From NCBI GenBank assembly GCA_902567135.1, contig CACFLO010000003.1, positions 16,471 to 80,470 on the forward strand: a stretch of DNA of 64,000 nt. The letters are read 5' to 3'. The position numbers and the translations under genes are program-made. The notes under the pieces were generated by a model that was not told the origin of the DNA, searched no databases, and saw only the letters and a list, made by a program, of their open reading frames with translations. Of the stretch, positions 47,904-56,575 are shown piece after piece. Every line of letters starts with the position of its first letter. Within the stretch, counting starts at the first letter, position 1. This DNA is from an uncultured Alphaproteobacteria bacterium (lineage in GTDB: Bacteria; Pseudomonadota; Alphaproteobacteria; HIMB59; GCA-002718135).

Positions 47904-48887
47904 ATGAAAATTGGTATTTTAGGTGGTGGTGTTTGGGGAAGTGCTCTGGCTAAGCTTTTTAGTGATCAAGAAGTTTTAATTTATACTAGAGATAAAAAAG
48001 TTATGAACTCTATTAATGATCATCATTTTAATCCTAAATTAAAATATGCAACATTTAATGAGAATGTCAAAGCAACGGATGATTTAGAAAGTATTACAAA
48101 AAAAAGTTTAATTTTCATTGCTCTTCCAACACAAAGTATTCGTGAAGTTTTATCAAAGTCATATTTTCAGAATTTAAATGCTGATGTAATTATTGCGTCT
48201 AAAGGAATTGAGATTTCATCATCTTTATTTTTATCTCAATTAGTAGAAAATCTAATTAAGCCTAAATCTTTAAGTATTTTGTCAGGACCTTGCTTTTCAG
48301 ATGAAGTTGCTCAAGATCTACCGACTGCAGCAACATTCGCTTCATCAAACTCATCAATTTTTGATCTCATTTCAGGCATGTTAAAGACTAAGAAATTTCG
48401 AATTTATTATTCAGAAGATGTGATAGGTTGTCAAATTGGTGGAGCTTTAAAAAATATCTATGCTATTGCTGCCGGTATTTCGGATGGATTAAATTTAGGA
48501 GAAAATGCAAGAAGTGCACTTATTACTCGTTCTTTTGTTGAGATATCAAGATTTGCGATGTTTTTTAAATCAAAACAAGAAACTATTTTTGGTTTATCAG
48601 GTTTAGGGGATTTAATGTTAACGTGCAACTCTTCTAAATCAAGAAATACTAATTTTGGGATTAAAATTGCAAATATAAAACATAAAAATTTTGAGAAAGA
48701 ACTTGATCAAAATGCTATTACAGAGGGATATTATACTGCAAAAGCAGCTATAAAAATTGCTTCAGAAAATAATATTGAAATGCCAATCTTAGAGTCTGTT
48801 TTTAATATTCTCTATAATGAATTTGATATAGAAGAGGAAATTAAAAAACTAATGTCAAGACCTCTAACGATTGAAAAAATTAATTAA
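47904..48887 (+). CDS. gpsA: Glycerol-3-phosphate dehydrogenase [NAD(P)+]
   Basis: Makes sn-glycerol-3-phosphate for phospholipids from dihydroxyacetone phosphate. The 327-aa protein begins with GILGGGVWGSALAKLFSD and has the catalytic and substrate segments LSGPCFSDEVAQDLPTAAT, GGALKNIYAIAAGISDGLNLGENARSALITR and FGLSGLGDLMLTC. All typical GpsA features are present. The gene directly abuts the one before. Confidence 0.94.
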   Translation: MKIGILGGGVWGSALAKLFSDQEVLIYTRDKKVMNSINDHHFNPKLKYATFNENVKATDDLESITKKSLIFIALPTQSIREVLSKSYFQNLNADVIIASKGIEISSSLFLSQLVENLIKPKSLSILSGPCFSDEVAQDLPTAATFASSNSSIFDLISGMLKTKKFRIYYSEDVIGCQIGGALKNIYAIAAGISDGLNLGENARSALITRSFVEISRFAMFFKSKQETIFGLSGLGDLMLTCNSSKSRNTNFGIKIANIKHKNFEKELDQNAITEGYYTAKAAIKIASENNIEMPILESVFNILYNEFDIEEEIKKLMSRPLTIEKIN

Positions 48888-48890
48888 TAA

Positions 48891-49817
48891 ATGAACTTAG
48901 ACACTGATCTAGTAAGCAATATTCGTATTAATCTTAGTGCAATAGAAAGAAGAACGTCTACTCTCACAAAAAGACGCTCCGTTAAAAAAGATTATCAAGC
49001 GGCATGGCTACTAAAAGCAATTTCTCTTATTGATTTAACAACTTTAAGCGGTGATGATACAGCTGGAAAAGTAGAACGCTTATGTGAAAAAGCAAAACGA
49101 CCAATCTCTCTTGATTTGCATGATAAATTAGGCCTAACACAAGGAGAGATCAAAGTTGGCGCAGTATGTGTTTATCATCATTTAATTAAAGAGGCTAAAA
49201 AAAATCTTCCAAATAATATTCCTGTTGCAGCTGTATCAACTGGTTTTCCTGCTGGATTATCATCTTTCAAAACAAGAAAACAAGAGATTACAGAGTCTAT
49301 TAAAAATGGTGCTGATGAAATAGATATTGTTATTAATAGAGGTTTTGTTTTGCAAAATAATTGGAAAAAATTATATGAAGAAGTTCGAGATTTTAAAAAA
49401 GCAGCAAAGACTAAGCACATAAAAGCAATATTAGGTGTTGGTGATTTAGAGACCTTAAGAAATGTTGCCAAAGCATCGATGGTTTGTATGATGGCAGGTG
49501 CAGATTTTATTAAAACTTCTACTGGGAAAGAATCTATCAATGCTAATCTAAATAATAGTTTAGTTATGCTTCGAATGATCAGACATTTTTATCAAATGAC
49601 AGGTAAAAAAATTGGGTTTAAGCCAGCTGGAGGTATTTCTACAGCAAAAACAGTTATTGAGTTTTTAATTCTTGTGATGGAGGAACTTGGGCATGAATGG
49701 ATAAATCCAAAATATCTTCGAATTGGCGCCTCCAGCCTTCTCATAGATATTGAGAGACAACTCTATCACTTTGCATTAGGAAGATATGCAAATAAAGAAA
49801 AGTTAGCAATTGGATAA
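48891..49817 (+). CDS. deoC: Deoxyribose-phosphate aldolase
   Basis: Class I aldolase splitting 2-deoxyribose-5-phosphate into acetaldehyde and glyceraldehyde-3-phosphate. The 308-aa protein has DEIDIVINRG with the catalytic Asp145, the Schiff-base lysine K208 in KTSTGK, and the second lysine K244 in GFKPAGGIST. It has a longer N-terminus than the 259-aa E. coli enzyme, as in other DeoC of this type. It overlaps the aldehyde dehydrogenase gene by one base, which suggests the acetaldehyde is oxidised at once. Confidence 0.93.
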   Translation: MNLDTDLVSNIRINLSAIERRTSTLTKRRSVKKDYQAAWLLKAISLIDLTTLSGDDTAGKVERLCEKAKRPISLDLHDKLGLTQGEIKVGAVCVYHHLIKEAKKNLPNNIPVAAVSTGFPAGLSSFKTRKQEITESIKNGADEIDIVINRGFVLQNNWKKLYEEVRDFKKAAKTKHIKAILGVGDLETLRNVAKASMVCMMAGADFIKTSTGKESINANLNNSLVMLRMIRHFYQMTGKKIGFKPAGGISTAKTVIEFLILVMEELGHEWINPKYLRIGASSLLIDIERQLYHFALGRYANKEKLAIG

Positions 49818-52177
49818 TGAGTAAAATTATACAAAACTTTAAAAATATTTCTTATGGTCCAGCACCAGAGGACAGTAAAGATGTTATGTCCTGGATCAAT
49901 TCGCTGAATAATCCTAATCATTTATTTATAAATGGAGTTTGGGTAAAATCTAAATCATCTAAAAAAATACAAGTAATTAATCCGGCTTCTAATAAAAAAC
50001 TTACAACACTTTCCATATCTAATAACAATGATGTTAATGCGGCCGTAGGAGCAGCAAAAAAAGCATTTAATTCTTGGTCTAAAACTTCCTCTGATATGAG
50101 GGCAAAATATCTTTATGCATTAGCAAGATTAATTCAAAAACATTCTAGGTTTTTATCTGTCTTAGAGACGATTGATAATGGAAAACCGATAAGGGAAACA
50201 AGAGATATAGATATCCCATTAGTAGCAAGGCACTTTTATTATCATGCTGGATGGGCAAAAAAAATTGATACAAAAATAAATAAACCAATTGGTGTTGTTG
50301 GTCAGATAATTCCTTGGAATTTTCCTTTGTTAATGCTGGCATGGAAAATTGCTCCAGCAATTGCCGCAGGAAACACTGTTGTTTTAAAGCCTGCAGAATT
50401 TACATCTTTAACGGCGCTTTATTTTGCTGAATTATGTGAAAAGGCAAGAATTCCAAAAGGTGTAATTAATATTATTACTGGTGATGGTAGCACGGGAGAA
50501 CTTCTTACTGCACATCCGGATATAAAAAAGATTGCTTTTACAGGATCAACAGAAGTTGGAAAAAAAATAATTCAATCTACTGCTAAACATGAAAAAAAAC
50601 TAACAATGGAGTTAGGAGGCAAATCACCTTTTATAGTATTTGAAGATGCTGATCTTGATAGTGCTGTTGAAGGAGTAGTTGATGCCATATGGTTTAACCA
50701 AGGTCAGGTTTGTTGTGCAGGTTCTCGCTTGTTGATTCAAGAAAGTGTAGAAAAATTATTTATTAAAAAATTAAAAGCACGTATGGAAAAATTACGTGTA
50801 GGAAATCCACTCGATAAATCTATTGATATTGGTGCTATTGTTGCACCGGTGCAATTAAAAAAAATACAATCAATAGTAAAAAAAGGAGAAAAAGAAGGCT
50901 CTAAATTATGGCAACCTAGTTGGGCCTGTCCGACTGAGGGCCTATTTTATCCTCCTTCTATTTTTACTAATGTTTCGCCGTCTTCATTTATTGCGCAAGT
51001 AGAGATTTTTGGACCTGTCTTATCAGTGCTTAGTTTTAGAACACCTAGTGAAGCAGCAACTATTGCAAACAATACTCCGTACGGTTTAGCAGCAAGTATC
51101 TGGTCAGAAAATATTAACCTTGCTCTTGATATTGCTCCTAAAATAAAAGCTGGAGTTATATGGGTAAATTCAACTAATTTATTTGATGCTGCTTGCGGAT
51201 TTGGTGGATATAAAGAAAGTGGATTTGGAAGAGAGGGGGGTATTGAGGGAATTAGAGCATATCAAGATAATACACTGCCTGAGGCTAGTAAAATCAATAA
51301 GAGAGTAAATAAAAATAAAATTGAACTTTCTACTATAGATACGACACCTAAATTATATATTGGCGGTAAACAAAAAAGACCTGATAGCGGTTATTCTTTT
51401 AATCAATTATCTTCTCAAAAAGAATTTATTTGTGATATTGCTAGAGCTAATAGGAAAGACGTAAGAGATACTGTAGAAGCTGCTTCAAAATCAAAGATAG
51501 GAACTTCAAGTAATTTTAATCGTTCACAAATTTTATTTTATTTAGCAGAAAATTTATCTCAACGAAAAGAAACATTTGTTCATTTATTAATGAGTATTGT
51601 TGGTGTTAATAGAAACCAAGCAATAAAAGAATTTGAACAATCATGTGAAAGAATATTTTATTATGCTTCTATGGCGGATAAATTTGAAGGAAACATTCAT
51701 AACCCTCCAATGAGAGGTTTAACTTTAGCAGTAAAAGAGCCAATAGGTATTATGGCAAGTATTATGAGTAATGACCAACCCCTTTTAAGCATATCAACTA
51801 TCATATCTTCACTATTTGCTAATGGTAATTCTAGTATCATTGTGCCATCAGAAAAAACATCTCTGATAGCTACGTCTTTGTATCAAGTTTTTGAAACATC
51901 TGACATTCCCGCTGGTTCAGTTAATATATTAACAACAAAAGAAAATGAGCTAAACGAAACACTTACACAACACGAAAATATTCACGGAATATGGGCTTTT
52001 TCTAATAATGCAAAAATTAGATCATCTATTATTCACGGGACGGTATTTAATCTTAAACGCTATTGGTGTCCAAAAAATAAGACAATAGATTGGAGCAATA
52101 ATTCTGAAGAATTTTTAAATGAATTTCTTTATGAGGGATCTCAAGTTAAAAATATCTGGATTCCATATGGTGAGTAA
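49817..52177 (+). CDS. Two-domain aldehyde dehydrogenase, ALDH16-like
   Basis: A 786-aa protein with a complete ALDH domain (about 30-485) followed by a second ALDH-like domain (about 505-780). The first has Asn168 (PWNFP), Glu266 (ELGGKS) and the catalytic Cys299 (NQGQVCCAGSR). The second lacks the catalytic Cys and Glu motifs and is probably structural. This architecture is that of the ALDH16 family, known from bacteria and animals. The one-base overlap with deoC suggests acetaldehyde as a substrate. That link is inferred from context. Confidence 0.85.
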   Translation: MSKIIQNFKNISYGPAPEDSKDVMSWINSLNNPNHLFINGVWVKSKSSKKIQVINPASNKKLTTLSISNNNDVNAAVGAAKKAFNSWSKTSSDMRAKYLYALARLIQKHSRFLSVLETIDNGKPIRETRDIDIPLVARHFYYHAGWAKKIDTKINKPIGVVGQIIPWNFPLLMLAWKIAPAIAAGNTVVLKPAEFTSLTALYFAELCEKARIPKGVINIITGDGSTGELLTAHPDIKKIAFTGSTEVGKKIIQSTAKHEKKLTMELGGKSPFIVFEDADLDSAVEGVVDAIWFNQGQVCCAGSRLLIQESVEKLFIKKLKARMEKLRVGNPLDKSIDIGAIVAPVQLKKIQSIVKKGEKEGSKLWQPSWACPTEGLFYPPSIFTNVSPSSFIAQVEIFGPVLSVLSFRTPSEAATIANNTPYGLAASIWSENINLALDIAPKIKAGVIWVNSTNLFDAACGFGGYKESGFGREGGIEGIRAYQDNTLPEASKINKRVNKNKIELSTIDTTPKLYIGGKQKRPDSGYSFNQLSSQKEFICDIARANRKDVRDTVEAASKSKIGTSSNFNRSQILFYLAENLSQRKETFVHLLMSIVGVNRNQAIKEFEQSCERIFYYASMADKFEGNIHNPPMRGLTLAVKEPIGIMASIMSNDQPLLSISTIISSLFANGNSSIIVPSEKTSLIATSLYQVFETSDIPAGSVNILTTKENELNETLTQHENIHGIWAFSNNAKIRSSIIHGTVFNLKRYWCPKNKTIDWSNNSEEFLNEFLYEGSQVKNIWIPYGE

Positions 52178-52269
52178 AATTTATTAAATAAAAATAAATT
52201 ATATAAATAAATTTTACATAATTACTTTTTTATGATGATATAGATTTTATATAAACGAAAGAGGTAAAT

Positions 52270-52722
52270 ATGTTAATAAATGTTAATCCACTGATAAGTC
52301 CTGAAATTTTATCACTTATAAGATCTATGGGACATGGAGATAAACTTGTTTTAAGTGATGCAAACTTCCCATCTTATTCCCAAGGAAATAAACTGTACCG
52401 TATGGATGGACTAAATGTTCCGCAAGCTGCTGAAGCTTTACTTGAACACTTTCCATTAGATAGTTTTATTCCTCATCCTGTGCAAAGAATGGAAGTCGAT
52501 GGTAAACCAGATGAAATAAATGAAGTACAAGAAGAATTAATAAATACTGTAAAAAAAGTATCTGGAGATAATTGGGTTGTAGGTTCAATTGAGCGACAAA
52601 AATTTTATGTAGAAGCAAAAAAAACTATGGCGGTAATAACAACAAGTGAAACTCGACCATACGGATGTTTTATTTTTACTAAAGGAGTTTTAAAACCAGA
52701 TGGAACTGTCTGGATTATTTAA
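52270..52722 (+). CDS. RbsD/FucU family sugar mutarotase
   Basis: Interconverts anomers of an aldose to feed an isomerase or kinase. The 150-aa protein fits FucU: INPLISPE-like start (NVNPLISPEILSLIRSMGHGDKLVLSDANFPS), His22 and Asp in MGHGD, RMDGLNVPQAAEALLEHFPLDSF, and the C-terminal TSETRPYGCFIFTKGVLKPDG. FucU rather than RbsD is favoured by these segments. A ribosome site (aaagaggt) precedes the ATG after a 92-nt AT-rich gap that probably holds the promoter of the sugar locus. Confidence 0.87.
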   Translation: MLINVNPLISPEILSLIRSMGHGDKLVLSDANFPSYSQGNKLYRMDGLNVPQAAEALLEHFPLDSFIPHPVQRMEVDGKPDEINEVQEELINTVKKVSGDNWVVGSIERQKFYVEAKKTMAVITTSETRPYGCFIFTKGVLKPDGTVWII

Positions 52723-52728
52723 TTATAA

Positions 52729-53649
52729 GTGCAAAATAAATTAAAATCTGAAGAAATAGCATTAAGAATTCGAAGAAGAGTATTCGAACATTGTATTAAA
52801 AATAATGGAGCTTATCTAAGTCAAGCTTGCTCTTCTGCAGAACAACTTGCATGGTTATATAATGAAGCATTAAATATTGGTGATTCAACAATGCCATCTA
52901 TCCCAGAAAGTTTTTCTGGAGTGCCAAGTATTAAAAATAAAAAGTATAAAACTGGGGCTGGTTATAATGGTCCTATTACCAATGAATATGATAGATTTAT
53001 TTTTGCACCAGCTCATTATGCTTTAGTAGCCTATGCAACACTCATAGAAGTGGGTCGCTTAGATCCAGCTGGTCTTTCAATGTTTAATAAGGATGGATCT
53101 TCAGTTGAAATTATTGGAGCAGAACATTCTCCTGGTATGGAAATGCACAACGGCACCTTAGGAATTGGATTATCTACAGCTGCTGGAATAGCTTATGGAA
53201 GAAAACTCAATAAAGAAAAAGGTGAAACTTGTGTTTTTATGTCAGATGGTGAGCTACAGGAGGGACAAATTTGGGAGGCTCTTCAAGTAAGCGTTTATTA
53301 TAAATTAGATAATCTCTGGGCTATAGTTGATGTTAATGAGCAACAGGTTGATGGTGCTATGAGCGATGTTTTAGATATTGGTGATGTACAAAAAAAAATA
53401 AATGCATTTGGAGCTAAATGTATTGAAATAGATGGTCATGACATCGACGCCATGAGACAAGCAAAAAAAGAACAACATAAAGATCAACCTTTGATTATCC
53501 TTGCAAGAACTTGTCCATACAAAGGTATGAATTATTTGAAAAAAAGATTCCCAAGATTGCATTATGTAAGATTTAAGTCTGAGGAAGAAAGAAGCATAAT
53601 GAATATAGAAATTTCTAAAGAATTAGGAATTGAGCCAATAGAATATTAG
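52729..53649 (+). CDS. Transketolase, N-terminal subunit
   Basis: Thiamine diphosphate binding half of a split transketolase. The 306-aa protein starts at a GTG (52729), 6 nt after the mutarotase gene. It has SSAEQLAWLY, HYALVAYATL, GTLGIGLSTAAGIAYG and the TPP motif SDGELQEGQIWEA (172-184) with Asn203 completing GDG-xn-N. The C-terminal half is encoded by the next gene. Split transketolases are used both for the pentose phosphate pathway and for dedicated sugars such as apulose-4-phosphate. Confidence 0.9.
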   Translation: MQNKLKSEEIALRIRRRVFEHCIKNNGAYLSQACSSAEQLAWLYNEALNIGDSTMPSIPESFSGVPSIKNKKYKTGAGYNGPITNEYDRFIFAPAHYALVAYATLIEVGRLDPAGLSMFNKDGSSVEIIGAEHSPGMEMHNGTLGIGLSTAAGIAYGRKLNKEKGETCVFMSDGELQEGQIWEALQVSVYYKLDNLWAIVDVNEQQVDGAMSDVLDIGDVQKKINAFGAKCIEIDGHDIDAMRQAKKEQHKDQPLIILARTCPYKGMNYLKKRFPRLHYVRFKSEEERSIMNIEISKELGIEPIEY

Positions 53650-53650
53650 T

Positions 53651-54655
53651 ATGATTGAAATCGTAAATAAACCGTACAGCTATACTTTTAAAAACTACGC
53701 TTCTAAAAATAAAAAAATTTTATGTCTATCTGGTGATCTTACTTCTTCTTGCGAAGTAGATCAATTTAGAGATGAATTTCCTAATCAATTTGTTTCTATG
53801 GGAATGGCAGAGCAAAATATGATGAGTTTTGCTGGGGGATTATCTATGAGTGGATATATACCTTTTATTCATACTTTTGGTGTATTCACTTACCGTAGAC
53901 CTTATGATCAATTATTGGCATCAATTGCCTATCCACGCAGAAAAATTCGAATTATGGGCTTTCTTCCAGGAATAACAACACCCGCTGGTATGACTCATCA
54001 AGCTATAGAAGATATTTCTGTAATGAGAACGATTCCAAATATGACTGTAATAGAAACAGGAGATGCTACAGAAGTTGAAAGTATATGTGAACAAGCAAAT
54101 AATGTTGATGGGCCTGTATATTGTAGAATATTAAGAGGCTCTGTTCCAAGACTATTTGATACTCCGCTCAAAATAGGCGATATAAGAGTATTAAATTCAG
54201 GCACAGATATATTATTAATTACTTCAGGTATTTGTACTGAAGAAGCATTAAGAGCAAGATCAGTATTAATTGATGCAGGCATCTCAATTTTACACCTGCA
54301 CGTTCACACATTTAAACCTTTCAATGAAGAGAAAATTTTAGATTTATTAACTAATATAAAAATAGGGGTTATTACAATGGAAAACCATTTAGTTAATGGA
54401 GGTCTTGGTACTCTTATTGCTGAAATAATATCAAAACATGGTTTATCAAAAAAATTAATGAAACTTGGTTTAAATGACACTTTTGCTCATGGAGGATCTA
54501 AGCAATATTTAACCAAATACTACGGTTTTGACGCATACGCATTGATTAAATCTATAGAAAAATTTATAGGACTACCATTAAATATTGAAGAAAAAGATTT
54601 AGAACAAGCAAGAATTGAAAATGTTCATTCTCTCTCTAAAGCTGAAGCACTTTAA
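53651..54655 (+). CDS. Transketolase, C-terminal subunit
   Basis: Pyrimidine-binding and C-terminal domains of the split transketolase. The 334-aa protein has LCLSGDLTSSCEVDQFRDEFPNQFVSMGMAEQNMMSFAGGLS, containing the activating Glu of MAEQNM, then PFIHTFGVFTYRRPYDQL and a transketolase C domain with METENH-like TMENHLVNGGLG. It begins one base after its partner's stop, so the two are made together. Confidence 0.9.
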   Translation: MIEIVNKPYSYTFKNYASKNKKILCLSGDLTSSCEVDQFRDEFPNQFVSMGMAEQNMMSFAGGLSMSGYIPFIHTFGVFTYRRPYDQLLASIAYPRRKIRIMGFLPGITTPAGMTHQAIEDISVMRTIPNMTVIETGDATEVESICEQANNVDGPVYCRILRGSVPRLFDTPLKIGDIRVLNSGTDILLITSGICTEEALRARSVLIDAGISILHLHVHTFKPFNEEKILDLLTNIKIGVITMENHLVNGGLGTLIAEIISKHGLSKKLMKLGLNDTFAHGGSKQYLTKYYGFDAYALIKSIEKFIGLPLNIEEKDLEQARIENVHSLSKAEAL

Positions 54656-54658
54656 ATT

Positions 54659-55474
54659 ATGAAAAAAAAATTTTTTAAATTATTTAAAACTACAAAACCA
54701 ATTATAGCTATGGTTCATTTTCCTGCATTACCAGGATCACCATTATATGATGAAAAAAAAGGATTAGACTATATTTTTAATTCTATTCAAGCTGATGTTA
54801 AAAATTTACAGAATGCTGGAGTTGATGCCATTATGTTTGGTAATGAAAATGACAGACCTTATGAATTAAAAGTTAATAGAGCCACTTTATCTACTATGGC
54901 TTATATGATTGGAAAAGTAGCAGAAAAAATTAACATTCCTTTCGGTGTTAATGTTTTATGGGATCCAATCAGCACAATAGCACTTGCCGCTTCTACTAAT
55001 GCTAATTTTGTTAGAGAGATATTTACTGGTACCTATGCTTCAGATATGGGAATTTGGAGCCCAGATGCAGGTAAAGCTATGCGATATAGAAATTCTTTAG
55101 GGCGTAAAGATATACAAATGTACTATAATATTTCTGCAGAATTTGCATATTCCTTAGATAGAAGAACAATTGCTGAAAGAGCAGAAAGTACAGTATTTTC
55201 ATCAATACCAGATGCAATATTAGTATCTGGGCAAATCACAGGACAAGTTGCTAAACTGGACGAAATAAAAGAGGTTAGTAAAATTATTCCTAAGACACCT
55301 GTATTGGCAAATACTGGAGTGAATTATAATAATGTAGAAGATATTCTTATGGCAACTGATGGAGTGATTATTGGCTCCTCACTAAAATATAATGGAGATA
55401 CATGGAAAAATGTTGATCCAAAAAGAGCAAAAAAATTTATGAACAAAGTTAAGTCTATTAGAAAAAATGCCTAA
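54659..55474 (+). CDS. BtpA/SgcQ family TIM-barrel protein
   Basis: A 271-aa cytoplasmic protein with the BtpA/SgcQ pattern: KPIIAMVHFPALPGSPLYD, GVDAIMFGNENDRPYE, NIPFGVNVLWDP, ATNANFVREIFTGTYASDMG and the end VLANTGVNYNNVEDIL...DGVIIGSSLKYNG. The family name comes from a photosystem I biogenesis factor and from the E. coli sgc sugar cluster; its reaction is unknown. Placement after a split transketolase suggests a sugar-phosphate role. It overlaps the M42 peptidase-like gene by 8 nt. Confidence 0.85.
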   Translation: MKKKFFKLFKTTKPIIAMVHFPALPGSPLYDEKKGLDYIFNSIQADVKNLQNAGVDAIMFGNENDRPYELKVNRATLSTMAYMIGKVAEKINIPFGVNVLWDPISTIALAASTNANFVREIFTGTYASDMGIWSPDAGKAMRYRNSLGRKDIQMYYNISAEFAYSLDRRTIAERAESTVFSSIPDAILVSGQITGQVAKLDEIKEVSKIIPKTPVLANTGVNYNNVEDILMATDGVIIGSSLKYNGDTWKNVDPKRAKKFMNKVKSIRKNA

Positions 55475-56570
55475 CTTGAAAGAGATTAATTCTATAAATA
55501 ATACATTAGAAGATTTAATTTTAATTTCTGGTTTATCTGGACACGAGACAAAAGTAAGAGATTATTTAAAAAAACAACTAAAACTAAATGCACTTAATGC
55601 AAAAACTGATGTTTTAGGTAATTTAATTTGCACTCTTAAAGGCAATGAAAAATTACCATCTGTTATTTTATTTGCACATATGGATCAGCTTGGATTTATG
55701 GTCAAAAAAATTGAAGATAATGGATATATTAGAGTTGAAAGAGTTGGAGGAGTGCCTGAAAAGGCTTTGCTTTCCCAAGATGTTGTAATTGTAAATAATA
55801 ACCAGGAATTAATTCAAGGAGTCATTGGTAATAAAGCGCATCATGCAACTCAACCTAATGAAAAATACACAGTACATAAGGTAAATGAAATTTACATCGA
55901 TGCTGGATTTAAAAGTAAGAGAGAAGTTTTAAGAAATGGAGTCAATATTGGAAGCCCTATTACATATGCTCCTTATTATAAATCTCTTAAAAATAATAAT
56001 GTCTGTGGATCATCTATTGATGATAGAGCTGGTTGTGCAGTAATTCTAAATGCTGCTAAAGCTTTAACTAAATCTAAAAATAGACCTACAGTACACATAG
56101 TTTTTTCAGTTCAAGAAGAATTTAACCTTAGAGGTATACTGCCAGTAATTAATACTCTTAAACCAAATATTGCTATTCAAGTTGATTTAACTCTAACCTC
56201 AGATACACCTGATATGGTTAACTCCAGTGATGTTTATTTAGGCAAAGGACCTTGTGTTAGTTTATTTTCTTTTCATGGAAGAGGGACGCTAAATGGTGTT
56301 ATACCTCATCCTTCAATAATAGAAATTTTTGAAAAAGTTGCTAAAAGAAAGAAAATTAATCTTCAAAGAAGTGTTGCGTCAGGCATTTTAACCGATGCTT
56401 CATATGTGCAATTTTCTAATGAAGGTGTGGCGAGTATTGATGTAGGTTTTCCTATGCGTTATTCACATTCATCAAGAGAAGTTTGCAACTTAAATGATCT
56501 TATTGATTTAAAAAATCTATTAGTTGCTGTTATAAATAAAATAGATAAAAAAATTAAACTTATAAGATAA
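55467..56570 (+). CDS. M42 family metallopeptidase, SgcX-like
   Basis: A 367-aa protein with the di-metal site of M42 aminopeptidases: His71 and Asp73 in FAHMDQLGF, Asp186 in SIDDRAGC, Glu217-Glu218 in VQEEFN, Asp240 in QVDLTL, and His334 in RYSHSS. The common HMDEIG motif reads HMDQLG here. E. coli SgcX, in the sgc sugar cluster with SgcQ, is of this family, so the SgcQ/SgcX pairing is repeated here. Peptidase activity is not assured; deacetylase or de-glycation roles are conceivable. Confidence 0.85.
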   Translation: MPNLKEINSINNTLEDLILISGLSGHETKVRDYLKKQLKLNALNAKTDVLGNLICTLKGNEKLPSVILFAHMDQLGFMVKKIEDNGYIRVERVGGVPEKALLSQDVVIVNNNQELIQGVIGNKAHHATQPNEKYTVHKVNEIYIDAGFKSKREVLRNGVNIGSPITYAPYYKSLKNNNVCGSSIDDRAGCAVILNAAKALTKSKNRPTVHIVFSVQEEFNLRGILPVINTLKPNIAIQVDLTLTSDTPDMVNSSDVYLGKGPCVSLFSFHGRGTLNGVIPHPSIIEIFEKVAKRKKINLQRSVASGILTDASYVQFSNEGVASIDVGFPMRYSHSSREVCNLNDLIDLKNLLVAVINKIDKKIKLIR

Positions 56571-56575
56571 TTAAT

